64,000 bases of DNA from BJGO01 sp964640655 (GCA_964640655.1 CAZXFT010000008.1:62001-126000); one strand, 5' to 3'; positions 25,417 through 33,861 are shown, counted from the first letter of the stretch. Program-made: numbers and translations. Notes: generated from the sequence alone by a model not told the origin.

Positions 25417-27300
25417 TTAGGCTCCTTCTTCTTCAGATTTTGGGGCTTCATCATCTGCACGATTTGCAGCTTCGTCACCTTTATCTAATCTGTCTTTTAG
25501 GTCGGAGAGAATTCCTAAGTCACCCAAAGTTGATTTTTCAATCTTACGATTGATATTTTTCAATTCTGAACGAGTATCGGTACGTTCCTTTTCAGCTTTA
25601 ACAGCTTTATCTTTTTTCTCTTCTTGAACTTTATCATCGTTAACGCGTGTATGAGAAACAAGGATTTTCTTCTGCCCACGGTCAAACTCAATCACTTTAA
25701 CTTCAAGTGTTTCATCTAACTCAGCCAGTTTTCCATTTTCTTTTTTCAAATGCTTGTTAGGGGCAAAAGCTTCTATACCATATGGCAACAGAATTAATGC
25801 TCCTTTATCATCCTTCTTAATCACAGTGCCCTGATGCACAGAACCCATAGGGAAAGCTGATTCGAAAGTATCCCAAGGGTCTTCTTCAATCTGTTTATGT
25901 CCTAAAGAAAGTTTGCGGTTTTCCTTGTCAATATCCAAAACAACAATTTCCATTGGATTGCCTGGTTTGGTAAACTCATTAGGATGGTGAATACGCTTTA
26001 CCCAACTTAAATCACTTACGTGAACAAAGCCGGTAATACCTTCTGCCAACTCAACAAATACGCCAAAGGCGCTAGTGTTACGAACAGTGCCGGTATGACG
26101 GGAACCAACAGGGAAGCGAGTTTCAATATCACTCCAAGGATCCTGAGATAATTGTTTTAAGCTCAAAGACATTTTGCGCTCAGCACGGTCGATAGTTACA
26201 ACGAGTGCTTCGTAATCGTCGCCAAGTTTGAAATACTCTTTAGAGTTAATAGGAGCATTTGACCACGAAATTTCTGACACGTGAATCAATCCTTCAACAC
26301 CTGGGGTTATTTCAAGGAATGCGCCGTAGTCCTCTACATTAACAATTTTACCTTTGATTTTACTTCCAACCTCAATGTTGTTTTCAAGTACATCCCAAGG
26401 ATGTGGCAACAACTGTTTCAAGCCTAAGCTGATACGTTTCTTCTCATCATCGAAATCAAGTACAACCACATTAATTTTCTGGTTGAGTTTCAGCACCTCA
26501 TTTGGATGCGTTATACGACCCCAAGATATATCAGTGATGTACAGTAAACCATCGACGCCGCCAAGGTCAATAAATGCACCGAAATCGGTGATATTCTTAA
26601 TTGTACCTTCCAGTACTTGACCTTTTTCGAGTTTGCCGATAATTTCCAAACGCTGTTGTTCGATATCGCTTTCAATAAGTGCTTTGTGCGATACAACAGC
26701 ATTCTTGATGATCTCGTTAATCTTCACCACTTTAAATTCCATGGTTTGACCAACATACACATCGTAATCAGTGATAGGTTTAACATCAATCTGCGAACCC
26801 GGTAAGAACGTTTCCATACTGAAAACATCTACAATAAGTCCTCCTTTGGTTTTTGATGTAACAGTACCATTAACAATGGCCTGTGTTTTAAAGGCATCAA
26901 CAATTTTCTCCCAGGCACGCTGCGTTTTAGCTGCTTTGCGGCTCAAGGTTAACTGACCTTTAGTGTTTTCTTTTTCAACAACCTGAACTTCGACTTGCTC
27001 ACCAACTCTAAGGTTAGGCATGTCGCGGAATTCAGAAAGCGGTACCAAGCCATCTGACTTGAAACCAATGTTTAATACCACATCAGTTGCGGTAATACTA
27101 ACAACCTGACCCATCAGAATTTCTTCGTCGTTGATGGATACAAATGACTTGTCGTAATCATTCAGGAATTTTTTGCGTTCGTCGTCAGAATAGCGACGAA
27201 CATTTTTTTTGTCGGCAGTCCAATCGAAATCATCGTGTTTGCCGGCAGTTGCTGTTACAACTGCTTCATTTTCGGGATTTTGTGTTTTGTTTTCTTCCAA
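25417..27300 (-). CDS. rpsA: 30S ribosomal protein S1
   Basis: A 627-residue S1 protein with six S1/OB repeats between residues about 55 and 560. Repeat landmarks include GLLYITDISW, GLIHVSEISW and GFVHVSDLSW. A charged tail ends KSEEEGA. S1 captures mRNA on the 30S subunit, which matters most in Bacteroidota, where Shine-Dalgarno pairing is mostly unused. The start codon is TTG at 27300 with no in-frame ATG close by, and a perfect AAAGGAGG (27310-27317) lies 9 nt before it, which is unusual in this phylum. A promoter match lies at 27342-27372 and a terminator follows the gene. Confidence 0.95.
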   Translation of the reverse strand: MEENKTQNPENEAVVTATAGKHDDFDWTADKKNVRRYSDDERKKFLNDYDKSFVSINDEEILMGQVVSITATDVVLNIGFKSDGLVPLSEFRDMPNLRVGEQVEVQVVEKENTKGQLTLSRKAAKTQRAWEKIVDAFKTQAIVNGTVTSKTKGGLIVDVFSMETFLPGSQIDVKPITDYDVYVGQTMEFKVVKINEIIKNAVVSHKALIESDIEQQRLEIIGKLEKGQVLEGTIKNITDFGAFIDLGGVDGLLYITDISWGRITHPNEVLKLNQKINVVVLDFDDEKKRISLGLKQLLPHPWDVLENNIEVGSKIKGKIVNVEDYGAFLEITPGVEGLIHVSEISWSNAPINSKEYFKLGDDYEALVVTIDRAERKMSLSLKQLSQDPWSDIETRFPVGSRHTGTVRNTSAFGVFVELAEGITGFVHVSDLSWVKRIHHPNEFTKPGNPMEIVVLDIDKENRKLSLGHKQIEEDPWDTFESAFPMGSVHQGTVIKKDDKGALILLPYGIEAFAPNKHLKKENGKLAELDETLEVKVIEFDRGQKKILVSHTRVNDDKVQEEKKDKAVKAEKERTDTRSELKNINRKIEKSTLGDLGILSDLKDRLDKGDEAANRADDEAPKSEEEGA

Positions 27301-27309
27301 AATTTTGTT

Positions 27310-27317
27310 CCTCCTTT
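27310..27317 (-). promoter_or_regulatory. Strong Shine-Dalgarno sequence of rpsA
   Basis: AAAGGAGG on the minus strand, 9 nt before the TTG start codon. It fixes the start of rpsA and stands out because the other start regions I examined in this window lack an SD. Confidence 0.75.
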
Positions 27318-27341
27318 TGTTATGAGATTTTTAAGGGAACG

Positions 27342-27372
27342 CAAAAATAGAGATATTAATCAAAACACAAAA
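27342..27372 (-). promoter_or_regulatory. rpsA promoter (TTTTG - 18 bp - TATTTTTG)
   Basis: On the minus strand, TTTTG (27368-27372) and TATTTTTG (27342-27349) match the Bacteroidota -33 and -7 elements with near-usual spacing. The predicted leader is about 35-40 nt and contains the SD. Confidence 0.55.
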
Positions 27373-27408
27373 CTTATGTGCCTGAATATCAATGAATTTT
27401 TAGATTTG

Positions 27409-27981
27409 CTAAGTTCCCCAGCTAAATGAATCGGGTAATGAAATGCCGGCCAGTTCTATTGCACGATCGCTAACAGTAGCTGCCAACTGCTCCATTGTTT
27501 GTGGCTTGGAGTAAAATGAAGGTGTAGCCGGACATATTATTCCACCCGCTTCGGTAACAGATTTCATATTTTTAATATGAATTAAGTTGTATGGAGTTTC
27601 TCTCACTACTAAAATGAGTTTTTTACGCTCTTTGAGCATCACATCAGCAGCACGAGTCATTAAATCGTCCGAAACACAGGCAGCAATTCTTCCGAGTGTA
27701 CCCATAGAACAAGGGCAAATAATCATAGCATCGTATCTTCCCGAACCGCTTGCGAATGGTGCCATGAAATCCATTTTTGAATAATACCTGAACGGCATTG
27801 ACGCATAGTCGTTGTTATTGAGTTCGTGATTCCACACTGTTTTTGCATTGTCACTCATTACTATAGAAACAGTCATTTCTGGTATTCTTTGATACACGGC
27901 TTGCAATGTCTTTAATAGAGTCTGAGCATATATACTTCCGCTGGCACCGGTAATGCCGATTACAATTTTGTGGTTTTTCAT
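27409..27981 (-). CDS. ubiX: Flavin prenyltransferase (UbiX/Pad1 family)
   Basis: Joins dimethylallyl phosphate to FMN to make prenylated FMN, the cofactor of UbiD-type decarboxylases. The 190-residue protein has the flavin-binding GITGASGSIYAQTLL, the segment ICPCSMGTLGRIAACVSDDLMTRAADVML, and RETPYNLIHIKNM with residues that bind the prenyl donor. The start at 27981 (MKNHKIVIG) fits the family; five extra residues from 27996 are unlikely. No ubiD gene is present in the window, so the client enzyme lies elsewhere. Confidence 0.93.
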   Translation of the reverse strand: MKNHKIVIGITGASGSIYAQTLLKTLQAVYQRIPEMTVSIVMSDNAKTVWNHELNNNDYASMPFRYYSKMDFMAPFASGSGRYDAMIICPCSMGTLGRIAACVSDDLMTRAADVMLKERKKLILVVRETPYNLIHIKNMKSVTEAGGIICPATPSFYSKPQTMEQLAATVSDRAIELAGISLPDSFSWGT

Positions 27982-28116
27982 TTTATGATGTCGCAAATTA
28001 AAGACATAATCGGGTTGATCTTATATAAAGGCAATAGCTGCGATGAAGGCAACTTTAAATTTTTTGGAATTATTTTTGGATTTGAAGCATTTATTAAAAA
28101 TTCAAACAACCGTTAC

Positions 28117-28674
28117 ATGAAAAAGTTAATGAAAAGGTCATCAATCCTCCTGCTTATGTTCTTTACAGTAAGCATCGTTTTTGTAAAAGCACAAACTGCT
28201 GACAAGAAGAGCAGCGGCAGCGAGATTAAATGGGTTTCTCTTAGCGAAGCTGAAAAACTGATGGCTAAGAAAAAGAAAAAGGTATTTGTTGATGTATATA
28301 CGGATTGGTGTGGATGGTGTAAACGCCTCGATGCCACTACATACAAAGACGAAGCTGTTATCAAATATCTTAACGAGAATTATTACGCTATCAAGTTGAA
28401 TGCTGAATCACGTGATACTATTGTTTTTCAGGGAATTAAATACACTTACGACGCGAGCCGTAGAGTTAATGGTGTTGCACCAAAATTCTTAACAGCCCAA
28501 CCCGGATATCCTACCCTTACCTATCTTGATGATAATTTAAGTGTAGTGCGCGTATCTCCCGGATACGTTGACGGCAATGCTTTTTTGAATCAACTCAAGT
28601 ACATTAATGAGAATTATTACCTGAATATGACTTTTGAAAAATACGTGAGCGACATAGTGAACGCACAGAAGTAA
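28117..28674 (+). CDS. Exported thioredoxin-like protein with CGWC motif
   Basis: A 185-residue periplasmic thioredoxin-fold protein. A signal peptide (MKKLMKRSSILLLMFFTVS through KAQT) is followed by the active-site segment VFVDVYTDWCGWCKRLD with two redox cysteines, and by GYPTLTYLDD with the cis-Pro that faces the active site. It most likely reduces or oxidises disulfides in exported proteins. The start at 28117 was chosen because it begins the signal peptide; the open frame extends up to 27970 but that part overlaps ubiX on the other strand and looks non-coding. A strong terminator follows. Confidence 0.88.
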   Translation: MKKLMKRSSILLLMFFTVSIVFVKAQTADKKSSGSEIKWVSLSEAEKLMAKKKKKVFVDVYTDWCGWCKRLDATTYKDEAVIKYLNENYYAIKLNAESRDTIVFQGIKYTYDASRRVNGVAPKFLTAQPGYPTLTYLDDNLSVVRVSPGYVDGNAFLNQLKYINENYYLNMTFEKYVSDIVNAQK

Positions 28675-28696
28675 GAACATACAAATAAAGACTCTA

Positions 28697-28732
28697 CGGG
28701 GAAAAGCTGATGGCATTTCCCCGTTTTTTTTT
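28697..28732 (+). terminator. Strong intrinsic terminator after the thioredoxin-like gene
   Basis: CGGGGAAA (28697-28704) pairs with TTTCCCCG (28716-28723), followed by nine T. Confidence 0.92.
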
Positions 28733-28746
28733 ATCATTGTATCAAG

Positions 28747-29610
28747 ATGATGACCGACATTCAGCGCAAATCATATCCCGGACTGCTATACACTGATCCG
28801 GGATTTCAGCCTGATCAATCCCCTATACTGGCGATGAATATATTCATCAATGAATCTCAACTAATTTTTAGCATAGTGAACGAAGAGCATAAATGTTTGC
28901 AACACGTTCAATCTTTTAACTTTTTTCAATTCACAAACCAATCTGAATTTTATTCAACTATACACGATGTATTGGACAAGGAAGATTTGTTTAACCTTAA
29001 CTACCAGAAAATCTCTGTGTTTACTTATAGCGCTTATAATACATTGATTCCGTCGGAGGTCTTTGATGCAGATAAATTACGTGCTTACCATCAATTTAAC
29101 TTTGATTCCAATATTCAATTCGACTACACATATGATTTGCTGGAGGAACTGGAAGTAGTCAATATTTATGGTATTCAGCATGAATTAAAAAAAGTGTTTG
29201 AACATAAGTTTAAAAATATACGGTTCTTTCACAATAGCACAGCATTGATTCATTACCTGAATAAGTTGAGTGCTCACGATGAACAGGTTTATGTATATGT
29301 GCAACCGAATTTAATGCAAGTGATGATTACTCAAAAGCAGAAGTTGCTTCTATACAACTCATTCACTTACACAACGCCTGAAGATTTCATATATTACTTA
29401 CTATATACTTATCAGCAGTTAAAGTTAAATACTGAAACTGTTCCTGTATATATGCTAGGTGAAATAGTTAAAGAATCGGTGCTATTCGAACTTTTATTCA
29501 AATATATTCGCAACATTCATTTTATGAAACGACCTGCCGAATTGCAGATTCAAAGTACTTTCAATATGCCTGGGCATTTTTATTTCAACCTGTTCTGTGC
29601 AGGGCTATGA
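28747..29610 (+). CDS. DUF3822 family protein
   Basis: A 287-residue cytosolic protein of a Bacteroidota family (DUF3822) of unknown role. The fold is reminiscent of the actin-like ATPase superfamily, with segments such as ILAMNIFINESQLIFSIV near the start and YVYVQPNLMQVMITQKQKLLLYNSF in the second half, both resembling phosphate-loop strands. It stands directly before rsmD, with which it overlaps by 4 bp (ATGA), and coaD, a conserved order in the phylum. This suggests a role tied to ribosome assembly or coenzyme A synthesis, but that is inference. Two adjacent ATGs (28747, 28750) can serve as start. Confidence 0.8.
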   Translation: MMTDIQRKSYPGLLYTDPGFQPDQSPILAMNIFINESQLIFSIVNEEHKCLQHVQSFNFFQFTNQSEFYSTIHDVLDKEDLFNLNYQKISVFTYSAYNTLIPSEVFDADKLRAYHQFNFDSNIQFDYTYDLLEELEVVNIYGIQHELKKVFEHKFKNIRFFHNSTALIHYLNKLSAHDEQVYVYVQPNLMQVMITQKQKLLLYNSFTYTTPEDFIYYLLYTYQQLKLNTETVPVYMLGEIVKESVLFELLFKYIRNIHFMKRPAELQIQSTFNMPGHFYFNLFCAGL

Positions 29611-30140
29611 GAGTAATAACCGGTAAGTACGGTGGTAGAAAATTTCATCCGCCGGATAATATCCCAACAAGACCTACTACTGATTTTGCTAAAACCGGCC
29701 TGTTCAATATTCTCAATAATCATATTGATTTTGTTGAGGTGAAATTTCTTGATTTGTTTGCTGGTACAGGATCCTTAAGTTATGAATTTGCTTCGAGAGG
29801 ATGTGAACAAATAGTTAGTGTTGATCAGGATCTGAACTGTTTAAATTTCATTAAGAAAACGGTTACAGATTGGAAAATTAACGGAATGCAGGTTGTTCGC
29901 AGCGATGTGTTTACATTCATCAACAACTGCCGCGATAAATTCGATGTCATATTTGCCGGGCCACCATACAAACTCACTAATATCCCCCAGATACCTGATC
30001 TGATTTTTGAACGTGGTTTATTAAACGATGAAGGCTGGTTCATATTAGAAACGTCTCCAGAGCACGAGTTTAGCAGGCACCCCCGATTGTTCCATCACAG
30101 AAATTATGGCGGAACACACTTTCATTTCTTTAGACAATAA
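29607..30140 (+). CDS. rsmD: 16S rRNA (guanine966-N2)-methyltransferase RsmD, with altered catalytic motif
   Basis: A 177-residue class I methyltransferase. RITGKYGG, RPTTDFAKTGLFNIL (in place of the usual RPTxDxxREALFNIL) and the SAM loop FLDLFAGTGSLSYEFASRGC identify RsmD, which methylates G966 of 16S rRNA. Motif IV, normally DPPY/F, reads GPPY here (Gly118, Pro119, Pro120, Tyr121), so the first residue, which positions the target amino group, is lost. Activity is therefore uncertain, though some relatives may share this form. The gene overlaps DUF3822 by 4 bp and coaD follows after 56 bp. Confidence 0.88.
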   Translation: MRVITGKYGGRKFHPPDNIPTRPTTDFAKTGLFNILNNHIDFVEVKFLDLFAGTGSLSYEFASRGCEQIVSVDQDLNCLNFIKKTVTDWKINGMQVVRSDVFTFINNCRDKFDVIFAGPPYKLTNIPQIPDLIFERGLLNDEGWFILETSPEHEFSRHPRLFHHRNYGGTHFHFFRQ

Positions 30141-30196
30141 ATTTCACTTTCTTTTTTCCGAAATTCATCTAAATTAGATTCACAAATTCAAGCACT

Positions 30197-30679
30197 ATGC
30201 GCATCGCAGTTTTTCCCGGCTCTTTTGATCCCATTCACATCGGACACATAGACATTATTCAACGTGCTTTGCCGATGTTTGATAAAATTATTATCGGCAT
30301 TGGTGTTAACTCTCAGAAAAAGTATTTATTCCCTACAGAACTTCGTAAATCATGGATCAAAGAAATTTTTGCCTACGAGAATAAAATACAGGTGATGACC
30401 TATGAAGGTTTAACCGTTGAATTCTGTCGTCAGCAAAATGCACATTACATTCTCAGGGGATTACGAACCTCAGCCGATTTTGAATTTGAACGTGCCATAG
30501 CCCAAATGAATCAGGTTCTGCATCGTGATATAGAAACTATTTTTCTTCTTTCAAATCCATCATTAAGTATGATCAGCAGTTCTATTGTACGCGATGTTTT
30601 GGTTAATAATGGTGACGTATCACAATTTGTACCCGAAGAGATTGAAGACCGGGTAATGCTTAAAATATCTGGTGAATAA
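30197..30679 (+). CDS. coaD: Phosphopantetheine adenylyltransferase
   Basis: The fourth step of coenzyme A synthesis: 4'-phosphopantetheine and ATP give dephospho-CoA. The 160-residue protein has the nucleotidyltransferase motif PGSFDPIHIGHIDII (with the T/HxGH-type pair), the substrate-contact segment YILRGLRTSADFEFE, and the second ATP signature SMISSSIVRDV in place of the usual xISSTxVRE. Length and motif order are normal. It is the last gene of the DUF3822-rsmD-coaD group. Confidence 0.96.
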   Translation: MRIAVFPGSFDPIHIGHIDIIQRALPMFDKIIIGIGVNSQKKYLFPTELRKSWIKEIFAYENKIQVMTYEGLTVEFCRQQNAHYILRGLRTSADFEFERAIAQMNQVLHRDIETIFLLSNPSLSMISSSIVRDVLVNNGDVSQFVPEEIEDRVMLKISGE

Positions 30680-30718
30680 GGATAAACATATATCAGATAT
30701 TCATTCCTTTCATTTATA

Positions 30719-30756
30719 TACATTTGCGCCGTTCTGATTTTTTAAAAGAACGCAAA
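30719..30756 (+). promoter_or_regulatory. Possible pntAA promoter and overlapping interrupted inverted repeat
   Basis: TACATTTG (30719-30726) matches the -7 consensus. Overlapping it, TTTGC (30723-30727) plus GTTCT (30731-30735) can pair with AGAAC (30747-30751) plus GCAAA (30752-30756), leaving a 3-nt bulge. The repeat straddles the expected transcription start and could be an operator. Confidence 0.35.
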
Positions 30757-30765
30757 TCATAGACT

Positions 30766-31893
30766 ATGATCATAGGTATTTTAAAAGAACCAACCGGAGA
30801 TAACCGAGTGGTTTGTTTACCGGAAGTTGTTTCTCAATTGACTAAAATGAATGTACAGGTGCTTGTGGAATTGAATGCCGGTAGCGCATCATATGCCTCA
30901 GATAAGGACTACACCCAGGCAGGCGCTCAGGTTTCGCAAGCTACAGATGTTTTAAAACAAAGTGATATCATACTGTCAATTTCAGCTCCTGAAAAAAATC
31001 AAATAGATCAAATGAAAGGCAGCTCGGTGGTTATAGCAGTTCTGCAACCACTATTCAATGCTGACTTAGTCGAAAATTTAAGAAGTAAAAACATTTCTTC
31101 TTTCAGTTTGGATATGATACCACGTACTACACGTGCGCAGGCTATGGACATCTTATCGTCACAGGCAACAGCTGCCGGATACAAGGCCGTGCTTACAGCT
31201 GCTATGCATTTGCCAAAATTTTTTCCTATGTTTATGACAGCTGCGGGAAGCATAGCACCTGCCAAGGTATTAATACTTGGTGCCGGTGTTGCCGGATTGC
31301 AAGCCATTGCTACTGCAAAACGATTAGGTGCCGTAGTAGAAGTATTTGATACACGTGCTGCGGTGAAAGAAGAAGTGAAGAGTTTAGGGGCAAAATTTGT
31401 TGAAGTTGAAGGTGCAGCAGATTCATCTTCTGCTGGTGGATATGCCGTTGAACAAACCGAAGAATACAAACGAAGGCAACAAGCTAAAATTGAAGAACAC
31501 GCCGTAAAGGCCGATGTCATCATTAGTACGGCTCAGATACCAGGCAGAAAAGCACCGGTATTGATTCCCAAATCAGTTGTTGAAAATATGAAACCAGGCT
31601 CCGTAATAATTGATCTTGCAGCAAGCACCGGCGGCAACTGCGAAGTAACCGTTAATAATCAGGTTATTCAATATCATGGTATTACTGTAGTAGGTAATTC
31701 TTACTTACCTTCTACAATTCCTTCAGATGCAAGTAAGATGTTTGGTAAAAATGTATTCAACCTTTTGAAACTTATCATCACTAAAGAAGGTCAACTTAAT
31801 TTGAATTTTGATGATGACATCGTTAAAGGATGTTGCATCACACATCAATCAGAAATTATTCATCCCAAGGTTCAGGAACTCACAAAAGCATAA
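30766..31893 (+). CDS. pntAA: NAD(P) transhydrogenase subunit alpha part 1 (soluble NAD(H)-binding domain)
   Basis: Domain I of proton-translocating transhydrogenase, which uses the proton gradient to move hydride from NADH to NADP. The 375-residue protein starts IGILKEPTGDNRVVCLPE, has SLDMIPRTTRAQAMDILSSQA, the NAD fold VLILGAGVAGLQAIATAKRLGA, and the mobile-loop region followed by ISTAQIPGRKAPVLI. The split into separate pntAA and pntAB genes is common in bacteria that do not have the fused E. coli alpha subunit. pntAB starts 3 bp after its stop. The promoter region is at 30719-30756. Confidence 0.95.
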   Translation: MIIGILKEPTGDNRVVCLPEVVSQLTKMNVQVLVELNAGSASYASDKDYTQAGAQVSQATDVLKQSDIILSISAPEKNQIDQMKGSSVVIAVLQPLFNADLVENLRSKNISSFSLDMIPRTTRAQAMDILSSQATAAGYKAVLTAAMHLPKFFPMFMTAAGSIAPAKVLILGAGVAGLQAIATAKRLGAVVEVFDTRAAVKEEVKSLGAKFVEVEGAADSSSAGGYAVEQTEEYKRRQQAKIEEHAVKADVIISTAQIPGRKAPVLIPKSVVENMKPGSVIIDLAASTGGNCEVTVNNQVIQYHGITVVGNSYLPSTIPSDASKMFGKNVFNLLKLIITKEGQLNLNFDDDIVKGCCITHQSEIIHPKVQELTKA

Positions 31894-31896
31894 ATA

Positions 31897-32205
31897 ATGG
31901 AAAATATCTTACAACTGTTATACACGCATCAGGACTTAATCTTCATTGTAATACTTGCTGTTTTTTTAGGTATTGAGGTTATTTCACACGTACCTTCGGT
32001 GCTTCACACACCCTTAATGTCAGGCGCTAACGCCATTCATGGAGTTGTTATCATTGGAGCAATTATCGTTATGGGAAAAGCCAATCCCAATGATTATGTC
32101 GCACTCACCTTAGGTTTTTTGGCCGTTATACTGGGTACACTCAACGTAGTTGGCGGATTTGTAGTTACCGACCGTATGCTCGAAATGTTTAAGAAGAAAA
32201 AATAA
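31897..32205 (+). CDS. pntAB: NAD(P) transhydrogenase subunit alpha part 2 (membrane domain)
   Basis: The short membrane part of the alpha subunit: 102 residues with about three transmembrane helices, including LIFIVILAVFLGIEVISHVPSVLHTPLMS, the conserved HTPLMSGANAIHG loop, and a final helix GFLAVILGTLNVVGGF. It builds the proton channel together with PntB. It sits between pntAA and pntB in one operon, in the usual order. Confidence 0.95.
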   Translation: MENILQLLYTHQDLIFIVILAVFLGIEVISHVPSVLHTPLMSGANAIHGVVIIGAIIVMGKANPNDYVALTLGFLAVILGTLNVVGGFVVTDRMLEMFKKKK

Positions 32206-32234
32206 TTCACTCACCCACTCTACACACCATTAAT

Positions 32235-33644
32235 ATGTCAGTCGATTTAGAAAGCAGCATTCTTCTCATCATATACTTCTTTGGCTCGATCACATTTATT
32301 TCGGGGCTGAAGATGCTCAGCAAACCGGATAGTGCACGCCGCGGGAACATTCTGGCAGCAATAGGTATGACAGCAGCCATATTCGGTACTATTTTCTTCT
32401 ATAAAGACAGTGAAGGAAACCATCTTGGCAATTTCATATGGATTTTTGCTGCAATCATTATTGGTTCGGTAATAGGAACCCTTGCAGCACAGAAAGTGAA
32501 GATGACGGCTATGCCTCAGATGGTATCGCTCTTTAATGGAATGGGTGGTGCATGTGCTGCAATCATATCTGTAACCGAGTATAATCATTACCATTTTGAA
32601 CACGGAAGCAGCGGCGAATTGTTTGCAATACTTTCAGGCTTACTCATAGGTGGTGTTTCTTTTGCCGGAAGTATGATAGCCTTTGGTAAACTGAATGGCA
32701 ATATTTCCGATAAAAGTTTTAAAGGTCAATCCATCATCAACTTTGCTTTATTGGCTATACCAGTTGTTTTAGTAGTTTATATGTCATTTCATCAAGAACA
32801 TCTGAATGGAATGTTGTATGCGCTTATCGGCTTATGCCTGCTGTACGGTGTCATGTTTGTGATGCCTATAGGTGGTGCGGATATGCCTGTTGTTATTTCA
32901 TTACTCAACTCTTTTACCGGTGTTGCAGCTGCTTGCGGTGGATTTATTTATGATAATCAGGTAATGTTAACTGGAGGAATTCTGGTTGGATCAGCCGGTA
33001 CAATTCTTACTGTATTAATGTGTACTGCTATGAACCGTTCATTATTAAATGTCATTATTGGTTCATTTGGCGGTGGAGGAACTTCTGCCGGCGATGCATC
33101 AACCGTTCAAGGCAGCATTAAAGAAATATCACTTAATGATACTGCCGTGTTGTTAAGCTATTCGAAGAAAGTATTTGTTGTACCCGGCTATGGTTTAGCA
33201 GTGGCACAAGCTCAGCATACTTGTCATGAGTTGGAAAAACTACTCGAAGAAAAAGGTGTTGAAGTAAAGTATGCCATTCATCCTGTAGCAGGACGTATGC
33301 CTGGTCATATGAATGTATTGCTTGCAGAAGCAGATGTTCCTTACGAAAAATTGCTGGAAATGGAAGATGCCAATAGTGAGTTTTCTAATACCGATGTGGT
33401 GATGGTTATAGGTGCTAATGATGTTGTAAATCCTGCTGCTCGTAAAAATCCTGCTTCGCCTATTTATGGCATGCCTATTCTAGATGTTGATCTGGCACAA
33501 AACATTATTGTTCTCAAGCGTGGTATGGCAGCAGGTTATGCCGGTATTGAAAACGAACTTTTCTACGATACAAAAACCAAAATGCTCTTCGGTGATGCTA
33601 AGTCATCATTGCAAAAGTTGGTAAGTGAAGTGAAGGCTGTATAA
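32235..33644 (+). CDS. pntB: NAD(P) transhydrogenase subunit beta
   Basis: The 469-residue beta subunit. The first 270 residues form about eight to nine membrane helices, with NGMGGACAAIISVTEY and MPVVISLLNSFTGVAAACGGF lining the proton path. The soluble domain III binds NADP: VVPGYGLAVAQAQH (GYGLAVAQ loop), HPVAGRMPGHMNVLLAEA, VMVIGANDVVNPAA and VLKRGMAAGYAGIENELFY. All motifs are intact. It is 29 bp after pntAB, and no convincing hairpin terminator follows, only an eight-T run. Confidence 0.96.
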   Translation: MSVDLESSILLIIYFFGSITFISGLKMLSKPDSARRGNILAAIGMTAAIFGTIFFYKDSEGNHLGNFIWIFAAIIIGSVIGTLAAQKVKMTAMPQMVSLFNGMGGACAAIISVTEYNHYHFEHGSSGELFAILSGLLIGGVSFAGSMIAFGKLNGNISDKSFKGQSIINFALLAIPVVLVVYMSFHQEHLNGMLYALIGLCLLYGVMFVMPIGGADMPVVISLLNSFTGVAAACGGFIYDNQVMLTGGILVGSAGTILTVLMCTAMNRSLLNVIIGSFGGGGTSAGDASTVQGSIKEISLNDTAVLLSYSKKVFVVPGYGLAVAQAQHTCHELEKLLEEKGVEVKYAIHPVAGRMPGHMNVLLAEADVPYEKLLEMEDANSEFSNTDVVMVIGANDVVNPAARKNPASPIYGMPILDVDLAQNIIVLKRGMAAGYAGIENELFYDTKTKMLFGDAKSSLQKLVSEVKAV

Positions 33645-33670
33645 TCTGACAGTATTTTTTTTCTATAGTG

Positions 33671-33700
33671 TTGAATGCGGCATTCCAACGTATTCACGTT
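33671..33700. repeat. Two tandem inverted repeats upstream of secDF
   Basis: GAATGC-G-GCATTC (33673-33685) and AACGT-ATTC-ACGTT (33687-33700) stand next to each other about 50 bp before the -7 element of secDF. They could be operator sites; nothing else identifies them. Confidence 0.35.
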
Positions 33701-33746
33701 AATAACCTCCTTTGGTTTATTCTATTTTATTTATCGTGTAATACCC

Positions 33747-33754
33747 TATATTTG
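33747..33754 (+). promoter_or_regulatory. Possible -7 promoter element (TATATTTG) for secDF
   Basis: Perfect match to TAnnTTTG, giving a leader of about 100 nt before the secDF ATG. No -33 TTG at the usual distance. Confidence 0.4.
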
Positions 33755-33861
33755 CGCACTATTTTTCATTTTATGGTTATTAATGTGTTGTTAATGAGCC
33801 ATTTAAGAAAAGTATAAACCCTTATAACAAACTACATCAGAATAAAACCATCAATCCAATA

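Noticed and set aside
27970..28116. Upstream extension of the thioredoxin-like gene by 49 codons
   Set aside because: It overlaps the 5' end of ubiX on the other strand and would bury the clear signal peptide that begins at 28117.
31008..31523. 171-codon antisense ORF within pntAA
   Set aside because: It is opposite a well-conserved enzyme gene and has the Ala/Thr/Ser-rich look of a shadow frame; no domain or start signal supports it.
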